Source: Clostridia bacterium (GTDB taxonomy: Bacteria; Bacillota; Clostridia; Oscillospirales; CAG-272). Taken from it: a DNA stretch of 64,000 nt. The stretch covers positions 43,917 to 107,916 of the forward strand of contig JAFTRE010000030.1 of the NCBI GenBank assembly GCA_017462385.1. The letters are read 5' to 3'. The notes under the pieces are model-generated. The model was not told the origin of the DNA, made no database searches, and worked only from the letters and a program-made list of their open reading frames with translations. This document shows, piece by piece, positions 7,306 to 16,100 of the stretch. The position numbers and the translations under genes are program-made. Position 1 is the first letter of the stretch. Each line of letters begins with the position of its first letter.

Positions 7306-8124
7306 ATGAGAAAAACAGGTACGATCTTCAGACCCGTCAAGGGTAAAGACAACGCATATCTTGCCGAATACATACGTTCACTGGGTTTTGACTGCGTATT
7401 TACAGGCTACCCCAGTCCCGAAAAGGTGGAGGCGTTTGCCGAGACCTTTGCCCGTGCCGGGCTTTATTATGAGAGCATACACGCCCCTTTTCAGAACATG
7501 AACGATATCTGGGCGCATGGCGAGGAGGGAGAGGCCATGCTTGCCTGGCTGATGGCGTGCCTTGAGGACTGCAAGCGGCTGAATGTTCCCGTTATGGTAG
7601 TGCATTTGAGCAAGGGCATAACTCCACCGTCCGTCAACGATATAGGGCGCTCGCGCTGGGACAGACTTGTCGACGCGGCGGTAAAGGGTGGTGTTAAGAT
7701 AGCATTTGAAAACCAAAGATTTTTGGCAAACATTGCTTTTGTTATGGAGCTTTATAGGAATGTTCCCCAGGTAGGCTTTTGCTGGGACTGCGGACATGAG
7801 AACTGCTATACGACAAATATCGAATTTATGAAGCTGTTCGGCGACAGACTGATGTATACTCACATACATGACAACAACGGTATCGTTCACGGTGTGCTTG
7901 AAAACCAGACAGCCGACGATCTGCACCTTATCCCTTTTGACGGCAATTTGAATTATAACCGCTTTGCCGAGCATATCCGAAATTCCGGCTTTGACGGCAC
8001 TCTGACGTTGGAGCTGTGCGGCTACAACAAAAACGGCTATGACGAAAAATACACCGTCGAGCAGTTTCTTGCAAAAGCATATGATTCGGTGGCGAAGCTT
8101 GTCAAAATGTGTGACGGGGAATGA
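7306..8124 (+). CDS. sugar phosphate isomerase/epimerase-like TIM barrel
   Basis: AP endonuclease 2-type (xylose isomerase-like) TIM barrel of 272 residues. Metal-ligand signatures: SIHAPF near residue 58, VVHLSKG near 103, KIAFENQ near 131 (a Glu ligand), FCWDCGHE near 158 (Asp, His), THIHDNNG near 186 (His-x-His) and LTLELCGY near 228. Members isomerise or epimerise sugars, inositols or their phosphates. Start supported by GGGAGAT. It may act with the dehydrogenase upstream, as inositol or sugar pathways often pair these families, but the two are on separate transcripts. Substrate unknown. Confidence 0.85.
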   Translation: MRKTGTIFRPVKGKDNAYLAEYIRSLGFDCVFTGYPSPEKVEAFAETFARAGLYYESIHAPFQNMNDIWAHGEEGEAMLAWLMACLEDCKRLNVPVMVVHLSKGITPPSVNDIGRSRWDRLVDAAVKGGVKIAFENQRFLANIAFVMELYRNVPQVGFCWDCGHENCYTTNIEFMKLFGDRLMYTHIHDNNGIVHGVLENQTADDLHLIPFDGNLNYNRFAEHIRNSGFDGTLTLELCGYNKNGYDEKYTVEQFLAKAYDSVAKLVKMCDGE

Positions 8125-8136
8125 GCTGCAAATGTA

Positions 8137-8165
8137 TTGACGGCGGGACTTTTTGATGGTATAAT
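8137..8165 (+). promoter_or_regulatory. sigma-A promoter for the metallophosphoesterase and glmM
   Basis: TTGACG at 8137-8142, 17-nt spacer, TATAAT at 8160-8165. Confidence 0.8.
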
Positions 8166-8166
8166 A

Positions 8167-8195
8167 AAAGGTGGCATGAAAAACATGCCACCTTT
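8167..8195 (+). terminator. perfect 12-bp hairpin overlapping the expected transcription start
   Basis: AAAGGTGGCATG (8167-8178), loop AAAAA, CATGCCACCTTT (8184-8195). It may end the upstream isomerase transcript. Transcripts from the 8137 promoter would begin inside its 5' arm and so escape forming the full stem. Confidence 0.6.
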
Positions 8196-8215
8196 GAATT
8201 TTAATGGTGTTAAGC

Positions 8216-8989
8216 ATGAAAAATAAAACCGTAATGACCTTTTTCCGCGTTGGAGAGGGCGAGTGCCGCCTGCGCCTTACCGTCGCATCCGACCTGCATA
8301 ATTCGCCGTATGAAGATATACTGCCGCTGATACGCGAGGCGTGTCCCGATGCGATAGTCGTTCCCGGCGACCTTTGCGGCGCGTTGTGCGAAGCGAGTGA
8401 ACCCGGCGGCGAGGTGACGTCAAGGTATATAGAGGAATCCCGAAAAAACGATGTTGGCTTTGCTTTTATCGCAGAGGCGGCGAAAATTGCGCCCGTTTAT
8501 TGCTCGGTAGGCAACCATGAGGTCAGCGTATCCCCCTCAAATCGAGCGCGTTATACGCAAGCCGGCGCAGTATTGCTGGACAACAGCTATGTCAGGCTGG
8601 GCGATTTTTTGCTGGGCGGACTTACCACGGGTGGTGCGCACGGCTTGTGGCATAAGAGCAACGCCCCCGATCTTGCGTGGCTTGAAAGCTTTGCACGGCT
8701 TGACGGACGCAAAATATTGCTGTCCCATCACCCCGAGTATTGGGAACGGCATATAATAGGTATGGATATCTTTTTGACTGTATCGGGTCATGCGCATGGC
8801 GGACAGTGGCGCGCCTTCGGGCGCGGGCTTTTCGCGCCGGGGCAGGGGCTTTTCCCGCGATATACGTCGGGAGTGCACCGTCGCGGCGAGCAATATCTGG
8901 CGATCAGCCGCGGTTTGCGCAAGGAGACCGAGGTACCGCGCATCAACAACCCGCCTGAGCTTATCACTATTGATATAATGTACAATTAA
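8216..8989 (+). CDS. metallophosphoesterase
   Basis: Calcineurin-like phosphoesterase with the full motif set: SDLHN near residue 26, PGDL near 49, GNHE near 98, LSHHPEYW near 168 and SGHAHGGQ near 190. It would hold two metals and hydrolyse phosphomono- or diesters. There is no signal peptide, though YkuE-like relatives are membrane linked. The start is uncertain: ATG 8204 and ATG 8216 are both possible and neither has a clear ribosome site. It ends 13 bases before glmM and probably shares its transcript. Substrate unknown. Confidence 0.88.
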   Translation: MKNKTVMTFFRVGEGECRLRLTVASDLHNSPYEDILPLIREACPDAIVVPGDLCGALCEASEPGGEVTSRYIEESRKNDVGFAFIAEAAKIAPVYCSVGNHEVSVSPSNRARYTQAGAVLLDNSYVRLGDFLLGGLTTGGAHGLWHKSNAPDLAWLESFARLDGRKILLSHHPEYWERHIIGMDIFLTVSGHAHGGQWRAFGRGLFAPGQGLFPRYTSGVHRRGEQYLAISRGLRKETEVPRINNPPELITIDIMYN

Positions 8990-9002
8990 AATGGAGATGA
9001 CT

Positions 9003-10373
9003 ATGGGAAAATATTTCGGAACAGACGGCTTCAGAGGTGAGGCAAATGTTACTCTCACCGCCGACCACGCATATAAGATAGGCCGTTTTCTCGGCTGGTA
9101 TTACACAAAGCCGGACGGAAGTCCCGCGCGTATTGTTATCGGCAAGGATACAAGACGCTCCAGCTATATGTTCGAGTATGCCATAGCGGCGGGCATTGCC
9201 GCATCGGGCTCAGACGCATATCTGCTGCACGTTACCACAACGCCCAGTGTGTCTTATGTTACGAGGCTTGAAGAGTTTGATTGCGGTGTTATGATATCTG
9301 CGTCACACAATCCGTATTATGACAACGGTATCAAGCTGGTGGACTCGGGCGGAGTCAAGATGGATGACGAGACTATCGCAAAGATCGAGATGTATATTGA
9401 CGGCGATCTTGCGGGGCTGGGTATCGAGGGCGACGAGCTTCCGTTTGCAACGGGCGAGCATGTCGGCCGCAGTGTCGATCACGCGGCGGGCAGAAACCGC
9501 TATATAGGTTATCTTATCTCACTTGCCGCCGAGTCGTTCAAGAATTACCGCGTCGGTCTTGACTGTGCAAACGGCAGTGCATGGATGATAGCACGCAGTG
9601 TTTTTGAGGCGTTGGGAGCTAAGACTTATGTTATCAACGCCGAGCCGGACGGCAAAAATATCAACCGCGGCGCGGGCTCGACACATATTGACGCGCTCAA
9701 AAAATTTGTGGTCGAAAATAAGCTGGACGCCGGCTTTGCCTATGACGGCGACGCCGACCGCTGTATCGCGGTGGACGAAAACGGCAACGAAATAAACGGC
9801 GACCATATAATTTATATTTTTGGTAAGTCACTCAAGGAAAAGGGACAGCTTATCAATAATACTGTGGTCACCACGGTCATGTCCAACCTCGGGCTTTACC
9901 ATGCACTGGATGAGGCGGATATACGTTACGAGCAAACGGCGGTCGGAGATAAATATATTTATGCCAACATGGTGCAGAACGGGCATATTGTCGGCGGTGA
10001 GCAGTCGGGTCATGTGATACTCGGCAAGCTTGCCACTACGGGTGACGGTATACTCACCTCCATCAAGCTCATGGAGACTGTCGTTTCCAAAAAGACAACG
10101 CTCTCAAAGCTCGCAGAGCCTGTCGTTATCTTCCCGCAGATAACCAAGAATGTGCGCGTGGTCGATAAGAAAAAGGTCACCGAAAACGCCGAAGTGCTTG
10201 CAAAGGTGCAGGAGATAACCGATACACTGGGGAACGACGGCAGAATTTTGCTTCGCGAGAGCGGCACAGAGCCTGTTGTGCGAGTTATGGTGGAGGCTGA
10301 GAGCGCCGAGCGGTGCGAGAAGCTGGTGCAACAGGTGATAGATTTGATAATTGCGCGCAGACTTGATAAATAA
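9003..10373 (+). CDS. glmM: phosphoglucosamine mutase
   Basis: Interconverts glucosamine-6-phosphate and glucosamine-1-phosphate on the way to UDP-GlcNAc for cell wall. The phosphoserine loop SASHNP puts the catalytic Ser at residue 101. The magnesium loop is YDGDADR near residue 246, the sugar-binding loop GGEQSGH near 331, and the C-terminal phosphate loop RESGTEPVVRVM near 419. ATG 9003 is chosen because GGAGATG precedes it; an earlier in-frame ATG at 8991 overlaps that ribosome site. 456 residues, usual for the family. Confidence 0.95.
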   Translation: MGKYFGTDGFRGEANVTLTADHAYKIGRFLGWYYTKPDGSPARIVIGKDTRRSSYMFEYAIAAGIAASGSDAYLLHVTTTPSVSYVTRLEEFDCGVMISASHNPYYDNGIKLVDSGGVKMDDETIAKIEMYIDGDLAGLGIEGDELPFATGEHVGRSVDHAAGRNRYIGYLISLAAESFKNYRVGLDCANGSAWMIARSVFEALGAKTYVINAEPDGKNINRGAGSTHIDALKKFVVENKLDAGFAYDGDADRCIAVDENGNEINGDHIIYIFGKSLKEKGQLINNTVVTTVMSNLGLYHALDEADIRYEQTAVGDKYIYANMVQNGHIVGGEQSGHVILGKLATTGDGILTSIKLMETVVSKKTTLSKLAEPVVIFPQITKNVRVVDKKKVTENAEVLAKVQEITDTLGNDGRILLRESGTEPVVRVMVEAESAERCEKLVQQVIDLIIARRLDK

Positions 10374-10398
10374 ATTTTAAAAATGTTGTAAAATGCTG

Positions 10399-10427
10399 TT
10401 GCAAAAAGCCCCAAAAAGTGCTATACT
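10399..10427 (+). promoter_or_regulatory. sigma-A promoter upstream of the DUF1846 gene
   Basis: TTGCAA at 10399-10404, 17-nt spacer, TATACT at 10422-10427. Confidence 0.75.
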
Positions 10428-10441
10428 TAATAGGGCACAGA

Positions 10442-10478
10442 AAAAGCGGACCCCTTGAGGGGTTCGCTTTTGATTTTT
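10442..10478 (+). terminator. terminator-like hairpin between promoter and gene
   Basis: AAAAGCGGACCCC, loop TTGA, GGGGTTCGCTTTT (13 pairs, one G-T), then GATTTTTTG. It is a complete intrinsic terminator by shape but starts about 15 nt downstream of the 10399 promoter, so it would act on that promoter's RNA as well as on glmM read-through. Confidence 0.75.
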
Positions 10479-10502
10479 TGAGAGATATACCGGAGGCGGA
10501 AA

Positions 10503-11987
10503 ATGTTTAAAATAGGCTTTGATAATGATAAGTATATAAAACTTCAATCAGAGAAGATAAGAGAACGTATAGATCATTTCGGCGGCAAGCTGTATCTTGA
10601 ATTCGGCGGCAAGCTGTTTGACGATTTTCATGCGTCGCGCGTGCTGCCCGGTTTTGCACCCGACAGTAAGGTCAGAATGCTGATGGAGCTTCGGGACGAG
10701 GCGGAGATAGTTATTGTTATCAGCGCCGACGCCATTGAGAAAAATAAGCGCCGCGGTGACCTCGGTATCACATACGATCTTGACGTCCTGCGCCTTATCG
10801 ACGCTTTTCGCGGTATCGGACTTTATGTCGGCAGTGTCGTGCTGACACAGTATCGCGCTCAGCATAATGCCGAGAGATTTGCGAAAAAATTGCAGGCGTT
10901 GGGTATTGATGTTTACCATCATTATCCCATTCGGGACTATCCTTACAACATTCCCCTTATCGTCAGCGACGAGGGCTATGGCAAAAACGAATATATCAAG
11001 ACCTCGCGCTCGTTGGTGGTGGTTACCGCGCCCGGTCCCGGAAGCGGCAAGATGGCGACCTGCCTTTCCCAGCTTTATCATGAGCAAAAGCGGGGAGTTG
11101 CGGCGGGATACGCCAAATTTGAGACTTTCCCGATATGGAATCTGCCGCTCAAGCATCCGGTCAACCTCGCGTATGAGGCGGCTACTGCCGACCTTGACGA
11201 CGTCAACATGATTGACCCCTTCCACCTCGAAGCATACGGTGAGACAACTGTCAATTACAACCGCGATATCGAAATTTTCCCCGTGCTTCAGGCAATGCTC
11301 AATAAAATATACAATTCATGCCCCTACAAGAGCCCGACCGATATGGGCGTAAATATGGCGGGCTATGCCATAAGTGACGATGAGGTTTGCCGCGAGGCAT
11401 CCAAGCAGGAGATAGTTCGCCGCTATTACGCCACCTGTTGCGCACAGCGCCAAAGCATGGCGGAGACGGCGGAGGTATACAGGCTCGAAATGCTTATGAA
11501 CTCGCTCGGCATTTCGTCCGAGATACGCGGCTGTGTCGCCGCGGCGCTTTCTACCGCAGAGCGGACAGAGGGGCCGTCTGTGGCTATCGAGCTGCCCGAC
11601 GGAAGAATGGTTACGGGCAAAACGTCATCTCTGCTCGGTGCGTCCAGTGCGGCATTGCTAAATGCGCTCAAGGTGCTTGGCGGCATTGACGACAATATAC
11701 ATCTCATATCTCCCAGCATAATCGAGCCGATACAAAAGCTCAAAACGGGTCATATGGGCAACCACAACCCCCGCCTGCATACCGACGAGATACTCATCGC
11801 GCTGTCCATCTGCGCCGTTACAGACCCGACCGCCGCGCGTGCGCTGGCACAGCTTGAGGGACTGCGGGGCGGAGAGGCGCATTCCACCGTCATACTTTCA
11901 AGCGTCGACGCGGGCGTTTTCAAAAAGCTTGGTGTCAATCTCACCTGCGAGCCCGTTTATCAGACAAAAAAGCTGTATCATAAATAA
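10503..11987 (+). CDS. DUF1846 domain-containing protein
   Basis: Recognised as the UPF0371/DUF1846 family, about 500 residues, common in Firmicutes. The N-terminal region opens with KIGFDNDKY and LYLEFGGKLFDDFHASRV. A nucleotide-binding-like stretch TAPGPGSGKMATCLSQLYH lies near residues 177-195, where the P-loop-like GPGSGK is notable. The biochemical role is not established. Its start is well supported by CGGAGGCGG. Single-gene transcript with a promoter-hairpin leader and a terminator after it. Confidence 0.9.
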   Translation: MFKIGFDNDKYIKLQSEKIRERIDHFGGKLYLEFGGKLFDDFHASRVLPGFAPDSKVRMLMELRDEAEIVIVISADAIEKNKRRGDLGITYDLDVLRLIDAFRGIGLYVGSVVLTQYRAQHNAERFAKKLQALGIDVYHHYPIRDYPYNIPLIVSDEGYGKNEYIKTSRSLVVVTAPGPGSGKMATCLSQLYHEQKRGVAAGYAKFETFPIWNLPLKHPVNLAYEAATADLDDVNMIDPFHLEAYGETTVNYNRDIEIFPVLQAMLNKIYNSCPYKSPTDMGVNMAGYAISDDEVCREASKQEIVRRYYATCCAQRQSMAETAEVYRLEMLMNSLGISSEIRGCVAAALSTAERTEGPSVAIELPDGRMVTGKTSSLLGASSAALLNALKVLGGIDDNIHLISPSIIEPIQKLKTGHMGNHNPRLHTDEILIALSICAVTDPTAARALAQLEGLRGGEAHSTVILSSVDAGVFKKLGVNLTCEPVYQTKKLYHK

Positions 11988-11993
11988 ATCGGC

Positions 11994-12034
11994 GACTGCC
12001 GTGCGCGCAATCTGCGGCGGCAGTCGTTATTTTT
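11994..12034 (+). terminator. intrinsic terminator after the DUF1846 gene
   Basis: GACTGCCG (11994-12001) pairs with CGGCAGTC (12018-12025), followed by GTTATTTTT. Confidence 0.75.
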
Positions 12035-12095
12035 AGGTAACTTTAAGGTGTCGGGTGTATACTAAACCTGTAAATAAATGATAAGGAGGCAAACT

Positions 12096-12776
12096 ATGCG
12101 ACTTCTTATTGCCGAGGACGAGACCGAAATGGCACGCGCGCTGTGCGCGGTGCTTCGTCATCACAATTATTCGGTCGACACGGTGGATAACGGTACCGAC
12201 GCGCTCGATTGGGGGCGCTCGTCCAATTACGACGGTATAATACTTGATATAATGATGCCCGGTCTTGACGGGCTGGAGGTACTCCGCCGTCTGCGTGACG
12301 AGGGTATATCCACTCCCGTGCTTATGCTGACTGCAAAAAGTGAGCTGGACGATAAAATAACGGGGCTTGACGCGGGAGCGGACGACTATCTGTCCAAGCC
12401 CTTTGCAATGGGCGAGCTGCTCGCGCGCATTCGTGCCATGACACGCCGCCGCGAAAATTTCACCCCGAACATGCTTGCTTATGGTGATCTCTCGCTTGAC
12501 CGCGCGAGCTTTACGCTCTCTTGCAGAGAAAAAAGTGAGCGGCTTGGCAATCGCGAATATCAGATGATGGAAATGCTGATGGAAAGCCGCGGCAGAGTCA
12601 TTCCGACCGAGCTTTTTATGCAGCGCATCTGGGGATATGACACCGACGCCGAGATAAATGTGGTGTGGGTATATATCTCATATCTGCGCAAAAAGCTGGT
12701 GGCGCTCGGTTCGTCTGTTGAGATACGCGCGACGCGCGGTGTAGGCTACATGATAAGCGGGGGAGAGAGCAAATGA
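12096..12776 (+). CDS. OmpR/PhoB family response regulator
   Basis: Receiver domain with acidic pair E7/D8, phosphoacceptor D51 (LDIMMPG) and the conserved Lys in LSKPF near residue 102, then a winged-helix DNA-binding domain (about 130-224) ending RATRGVGYMI. It would be phosphorylated by the kinase encoded next. ATG 12096 is chosen for AAGGAGG at correct spacing; the frame opens six codons earlier. A TATACT at 12058 could be the -10 box, without a good -35, as expected for an activated promoter. The signal and targets are unknown. Confidence 0.95.
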   Translation: MRLLIAEDETEMARALCAVLRHHNYSVDTVDNGTDALDWGRSSNYDGIILDIMMPGLDGLEVLRRLRDEGISTPVLMLTAKSELDDKITGLDAGADDYLSKPFAMGELLARIRAMTRRRENFTPNMLAYGDLSLDRASFTLSCREKSERLGNREYQMMEMLMESRGRVIPTELFMQRIWGYDTDAEINVVWVYISYLRKKLVALGSSVEIRATRGVGYMISGGESK

Positions 12777-14032
12777 TAAAAAGACTGCGCCGCCGTTTCA
12801 TTCTTATTGCCATGCTGTCCTTTTTTGCGGTGCTGACCTTGCTTGTGGGTACCATCAATTTGGTCAACTTTGTTCAGACCGAAAGCAATATTGATGGCAT
12901 GCTGCACTTGCTCTCCGATAATCGCGGCATATTTTCGGGGGAAATGGGGGAGATAAAGGATATGCCCGTCCGCCACGGGCGCGAGGATAGATTCCCGGGC
13001 ACAGACGTGCACATCACGCCCGAAACGCCTTATGAAACGAGATATTTTGTGGTCGATCTGACAGCGAGCGGCGAGACGGCTCGCTGTGATACCTCGCACA
13101 TCGCGGCGATAGATGAGGCCGCTGCTGTGCAATATGCTCTGTCGGTGGTGGAGTCGGGACGCGATCGCGGACGAATGGGCGGGATATATCGCTATTACCG
13201 TGAGGATCGCCCTGATGGCGGCTGTACCGTCGTGTTTCTCGATTGCCGCGAGCAGATGTCGAGCCGCAGCGAATTGCTGATCAGCTCGATCATTATTGAG
13301 CTTGTCAGCCTGATCGCCGTGTTTTTGCCCGTATATTGGTTCTCAGGACGGGCGATTCGCCCTGTTGCCGAGAGCATCGAAAAGCAAAAGCGGTTTATCA
13401 CCGATGCATCTCACGAAATAAAGACTCCACTTGCCATAATTTCGGCAAACACAGAGGTGTTGAGCATGACCGAGGGCGACAACGAATGGCTTGACAGCAT
13501 CAAAAACCAGACCTCGCGGCTGGCGCGGCTTGTCGAGCGGCTTGTCATGCTTTCTCGATTGGACGAGACCAACCCGCCGCTCACGCTGGGGGATTTCTCG
13601 CTCAGCGACGCGGTTTATGATGCCGCATATCCATTTGGAACGCTTGCCGAGAATTGCGGCAAGCGCCTCGTGCTTGATATTGCGGCGGGACTGACGTATC
13701 ACGGCGACGAGGGCGCTATACGTCAGCTTGTGTCACTGCTGTGTGACAACGCCGTCAAATATTCGGATGAGAATGGCGAAATACGAGTGTCGCTCACGCC
13801 GCGCGGCAAGGGGTCGGTGCTTGAGGTCAGCAATGATTGCCGCAATTTTGATGTGTCCGAACTGCCGCACTTGTTTGACAGGTTTTATCGCGTTGACGAT
13901 TCGCGTTCGCGCAAAAGCGGTGGCTACGGCATAGGGCTTTCGGTCGCAAAAGCTATATGCGATGCCCACGGTGCTAAGATCATCGCCGCATACGACAGAT
14001 ATGGCAGAGTGATATTTACTGTTTATTTTTAA
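12773..14032 (+). CDS. sensor histidine kinase
   Basis: Membrane kinase with two transmembrane helices (about residues 9-30 and 166-190) around a 135-residue extracellular sensor. The H box FITDASHEIKTPLA puts the phosphorylated His at 214. The N box LLCDNAVKYSDE is near residue 322, and the G boxes RKSGGYGIGLS and the rest of the ATPase fold run to the end. A HAMP domain is not obvious. It overlaps the response regulator by four bases, so the pair forms one two-component system. The sensor part matches no family I can name. Confidence 0.93.
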   Translation: MIKRLRRRFILIAMLSFFAVLTLLVGTINLVNFVQTESNIDGMLHLLSDNRGIFSGEMGEIKDMPVRHGREDRFPGTDVHITPETPYETRYFVVDLTASGETARCDTSHIAAIDEAAAVQYALSVVESGRDRGRMGGIYRYYREDRPDGGCTVVFLDCREQMSSRSELLISSIIIELVSLIAVFLPVYWFSGRAIRPVAESIEKQKRFITDASHEIKTPLAIISANTEVLSMTEGDNEWLDSIKNQTSRLARLVERLVMLSRLDETNPPLTLGDFSLSDAVYDAAYPFGTLAENCGKRLVLDIAAGLTYHGDEGAIRQLVSLLCDNAVKYSDENGEIRVSLTPRGKGSVLEVSNDCRNFDVSELPHLFDRFYRVDDSRSRKSGGYGIGLSVAKAICDAHGAKIIAAYDRYGRVIFTVYF

Positions 14033-14044
14033 TAAATTATGTTT

Positions 14045-14070
14045 CGGGGCGTGCTTGGCACGCCCCGTTT
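14045..14070 (+). terminator. intrinsic terminator after the two-component operon
   Basis: CGGGGCGTGC (14045-14054), loop TTG, GCACGCCCCG (14058-14067), then TTT. The T-run is short and merges with the next promoter. Confidence 0.75.
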
Positions 14071-14097
14071 GTACTGTGGACAAAAATATGTTATAAT
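14069..14097 (+). promoter_or_regulatory. sigma-A-type promoter for the ECF sigma gene
   Basis: TTGTAC at 14069-14074, 17-nt spacer, TATAAT at 14092-14097. The -35 box overlaps the T-run of the preceding terminator. Confidence 0.6.
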
Positions 14098-14178
14098 TTT
14101 TATATATCCGCAACGCCGAGGGGACTTTTTCTGTATATTAGAGTGAAAGGCCTTTTAACTTAATACGGAGGACGCAAA

Positions 14179-14733
14179 ATGACAGACGAGCAGATAGTAA
14201 ATTTATACTGGGAGCGCTCAGAACAAGCGATACGAGAGACCGAAAAAGCATACGGCAGGTATTTTCACCATATCGCCCGTGGCATACTCGGCGATGATGA
14301 GGACGCCAAGGAGATTGTAAACGATACATACCTCAAGGCGTGGAACAGCATCCCGCCCGAGCGGCCGAATCCGTTGCGTGCCTTTCTCGGAAGAGTCACC
14401 CGTCAGCTTGCCATCAATCGCGTTGAGCTGAATTCGGCCCAAAAGCGTGGTGGCGGGGAATATGTGGCTGTTCTCGATGAGCTTGGCGAGTGCATCTCGG
14501 ATGGGGAAGAGGATATGTCCTCATCGCTCGCACTTCGCGAGGTGCTGAATCAATTTTTGCGTTCATTGCCGAATGAAGCAAGACGTGTTTTTATCAAGCG
14601 GTATTGGTACATGCTCTCTATACGTGATATTGCCGAAGAGTACGGTATGAGTGAGAGTCGGGTGAAATCACAGCTTATGCGTACACGTCAGAAACTGAGG
14701 ATCAAACTTGAACATGAGGGATTTGATGTATGA
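14179..14733 (+). CDS. ECF-type RNA polymerase sigma factor
   Basis: Sigma-70 family member of 184 residues with only regions 2 and 4. Region 2 spans about residues 25-90 (DAKEIVNDTYLKAWNSIPP). Region 4 spans about 130-180 (LPNEARRVFIKRYWY, IRDIAEEYGMSESRVKSQL), the helix-turn-helix for the -35 box. ATG 14179 follows a CGGAGGACG ribosome site. The stop overlaps the next gene by four bases, the usual layout for a sigma factor with its membrane-bound regulator. The regulon is unknown. Confidence 0.92.
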   Translation: MTDEQIVNLYWERSEQAIRETEKAYGRYFHHIARGILGDDEDAKEIVNDTYLKAWNSIPPERPNPLRAFLGRVTRQLAINRVELNSAQKRGGGEYVAVLDELGECISDGEEDMSSSLALREVLNQFLRSLPNEARRVFIKRYWYMLSIRDIAEEYGMSESRVKSQLMRTRQKLRIKLEHEGFDV

Positions 14734-15986
14734 AAAATAAAGATATTTTGGATGCCATGAATGATATCGATTTTGACATGGTCGAGGATGCGGAGCGTGC
14801 AAAGGCGGAAAAAAGCCGCAGAGCGGTATGGAGGCGGTGGGGGGCTGCTGCGGCATGTCTTTGCCTGGTGTGCGGAATGCTTGCCGCAATTGCAGTGCCT
14901 ATGCTCAGAGAGCCGTCCGTCGGAGACGGTGGCAAGGATTCCGAGGGCTTGTTGCTTCAAGGTGAGCTGTGGGTCGATACGCGCGAGAGAAACGGTAAAA
15001 AGGTAACTGCGTCCAACTACGAGGAAGGGGCGCTTGTCTGGCCGTGGTACTGTCGCGCCGTAAACGATCAATATTCGCATATGAAGTACAACGGCGCCGA
15101 ATACAATTCGCGCAATTATACGGGCGAGACGCTTTCCGATGAGTATGTGGGCAAAAAATTGGGCCGTTCCACGGCAATGGGATATGACATGTATGAAAAT
15201 GATAAGCTGCATACCTTAGGCTGTGCGGTCTACGAGATAAGCGGAGTTGACCCGGAGCGGCTTGTGGCGGTCAAGTATGACGGTCATGATGGGTACTATG
15301 TTTTTTTGAAGCGCGCGCGCGGGGATTACGGCACGCTCGGAGAGCTTATCGAAGCGCTGAATTTGACCGAGACGGTCGCTCTGACACGTGTATACATTGG
15401 AGATGAGTCTACTCAGTATGCTCTCAGCACCGAGGACAGCGCGGTATTGTGGGAGATATTCAATTCCTGCTCGGATGCTTTGATCTGGCCCGAATACAGT
15501 GGTGTAAATTACGGTACCGTTGTTTCTTTCTCGGTTACATCCGAGGCGTTGGGGGGGAACGGTCTGTCGTGGCGGGTCAACAGCGCGGGCTTTCTGATAA
15601 CAAATATCGAAAGTTACGTTTATTATTTTAACGTAGGAAAAGATGCCGTTTCAAAAATTGAACAATATGTTTTGGATCACAAATCCGAAACAGCACAGAC
15701 AAAAGTGTTCAACATTGTCGGAACTGTGACCGAGATCGGTGAGGATTATATTAAGATCGACGACTCTGTAATAATGAAGGATCCTGCCGACGGGATGGTG
15801 TTTACAGTCTATGCCAACGACATTCGCGTCAGCCGATACATTGACAGTGGCTTTTTGAAAGTCGGGCAGACGGTGATGATAGAGCACGGCGGAATATCTG
15901 CGGCGGCGCCGACCGAGGTGCACACTGCCACAGAGCTTTATGAAGCGATAATAACCGATTCGGGCCAGGCTTGGATACCCGAATAA
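14730..15986 (+). CDS. membrane-anchored protein coupled to the ECF sigma factor, probable anti-sigma or output protein
   Basis: 418 residues: a cytoplasmic head of about 32 residues with an acidic start (DAMNDIDFDMVEDAERAK), one transmembrane helix (about 33-53), then a long extracytoplasmic part. The C-terminal 90 residues (IVGTVTEIGEDYIKIDD, then VYANDIRV and VGQTVMIEHGG) resemble the small OB-like folds of DUF3221-type proteins. One-helix topology and tight coupling to sigma suggest an anti-sigma factor, but no zinc-binding HxxxCxxC motif is visible in the short head, so an RsgI-like or simple output role is also possible. Confidence 0.65.
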   Translation: MKNKDILDAMNDIDFDMVEDAERAKAEKSRRAVWRRWGAAAACLCLVCGMLAAIAVPMLREPSVGDGGKDSEGLLLQGELWVDTRERNGKKVTASNYEEGALVWPWYCRAVNDQYSHMKYNGAEYNSRNYTGETLSDEYVGKKLGRSTAMGYDMYENDKLHTLGCAVYEISGVDPERLVAVKYDGHDGYYVFLKRARGDYGTLGELIEALNLTETVALTRVYIGDESTQYALSTEDSAVLWEIFNSCSDALIWPEYSGVNYGTVVSFSVTSEALGGNGLSWRVNSAGFLITNIESYVYYFNVGKDAVSKIEQYVLDHKSETAQTKVFNIVGTVTEIGEDYIKIDDSVIMKDPADGMVFTVYANDIRVSRYIDSGFLKVGQTVMIEHGGISAAAPTEVHTATELYEAIITDSGQAWIPE

Positions 15987-15993
15987 ATGTCTG

Positions 15994-16021
15994 GGGCGAG
16001 ACCGAAGAAAAGGTCTCGCCC
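15994..16021 (+). terminator. hairpin after the sigma/anti-sigma operon
   Basis: GGGCGAGACC (15994-16003), 8-nt loop, GGTCTCGCCC (16012-16021). The following sequence is TCAAAATTTT, so the U-tract is weak. Confidence 0.6.
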
Positions 16022-16040
16022 TCAAAATTTTACAATCAAC

Positions 16041-16069
16041 TTGATTTTGAGTGCGGATTGTGCTATACT
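16041..16069 (+). promoter_or_regulatory. sigma-A promoter for the FAD oxidoreductase
   Basis: TTGATT at 16041-16046, 17-nt spacer, TATACT at 16064-16069. Confidence 0.7.
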
Positions 16070-16100
16070 TTGGGTAAAGTACAAAACAGGGGGTATCATT

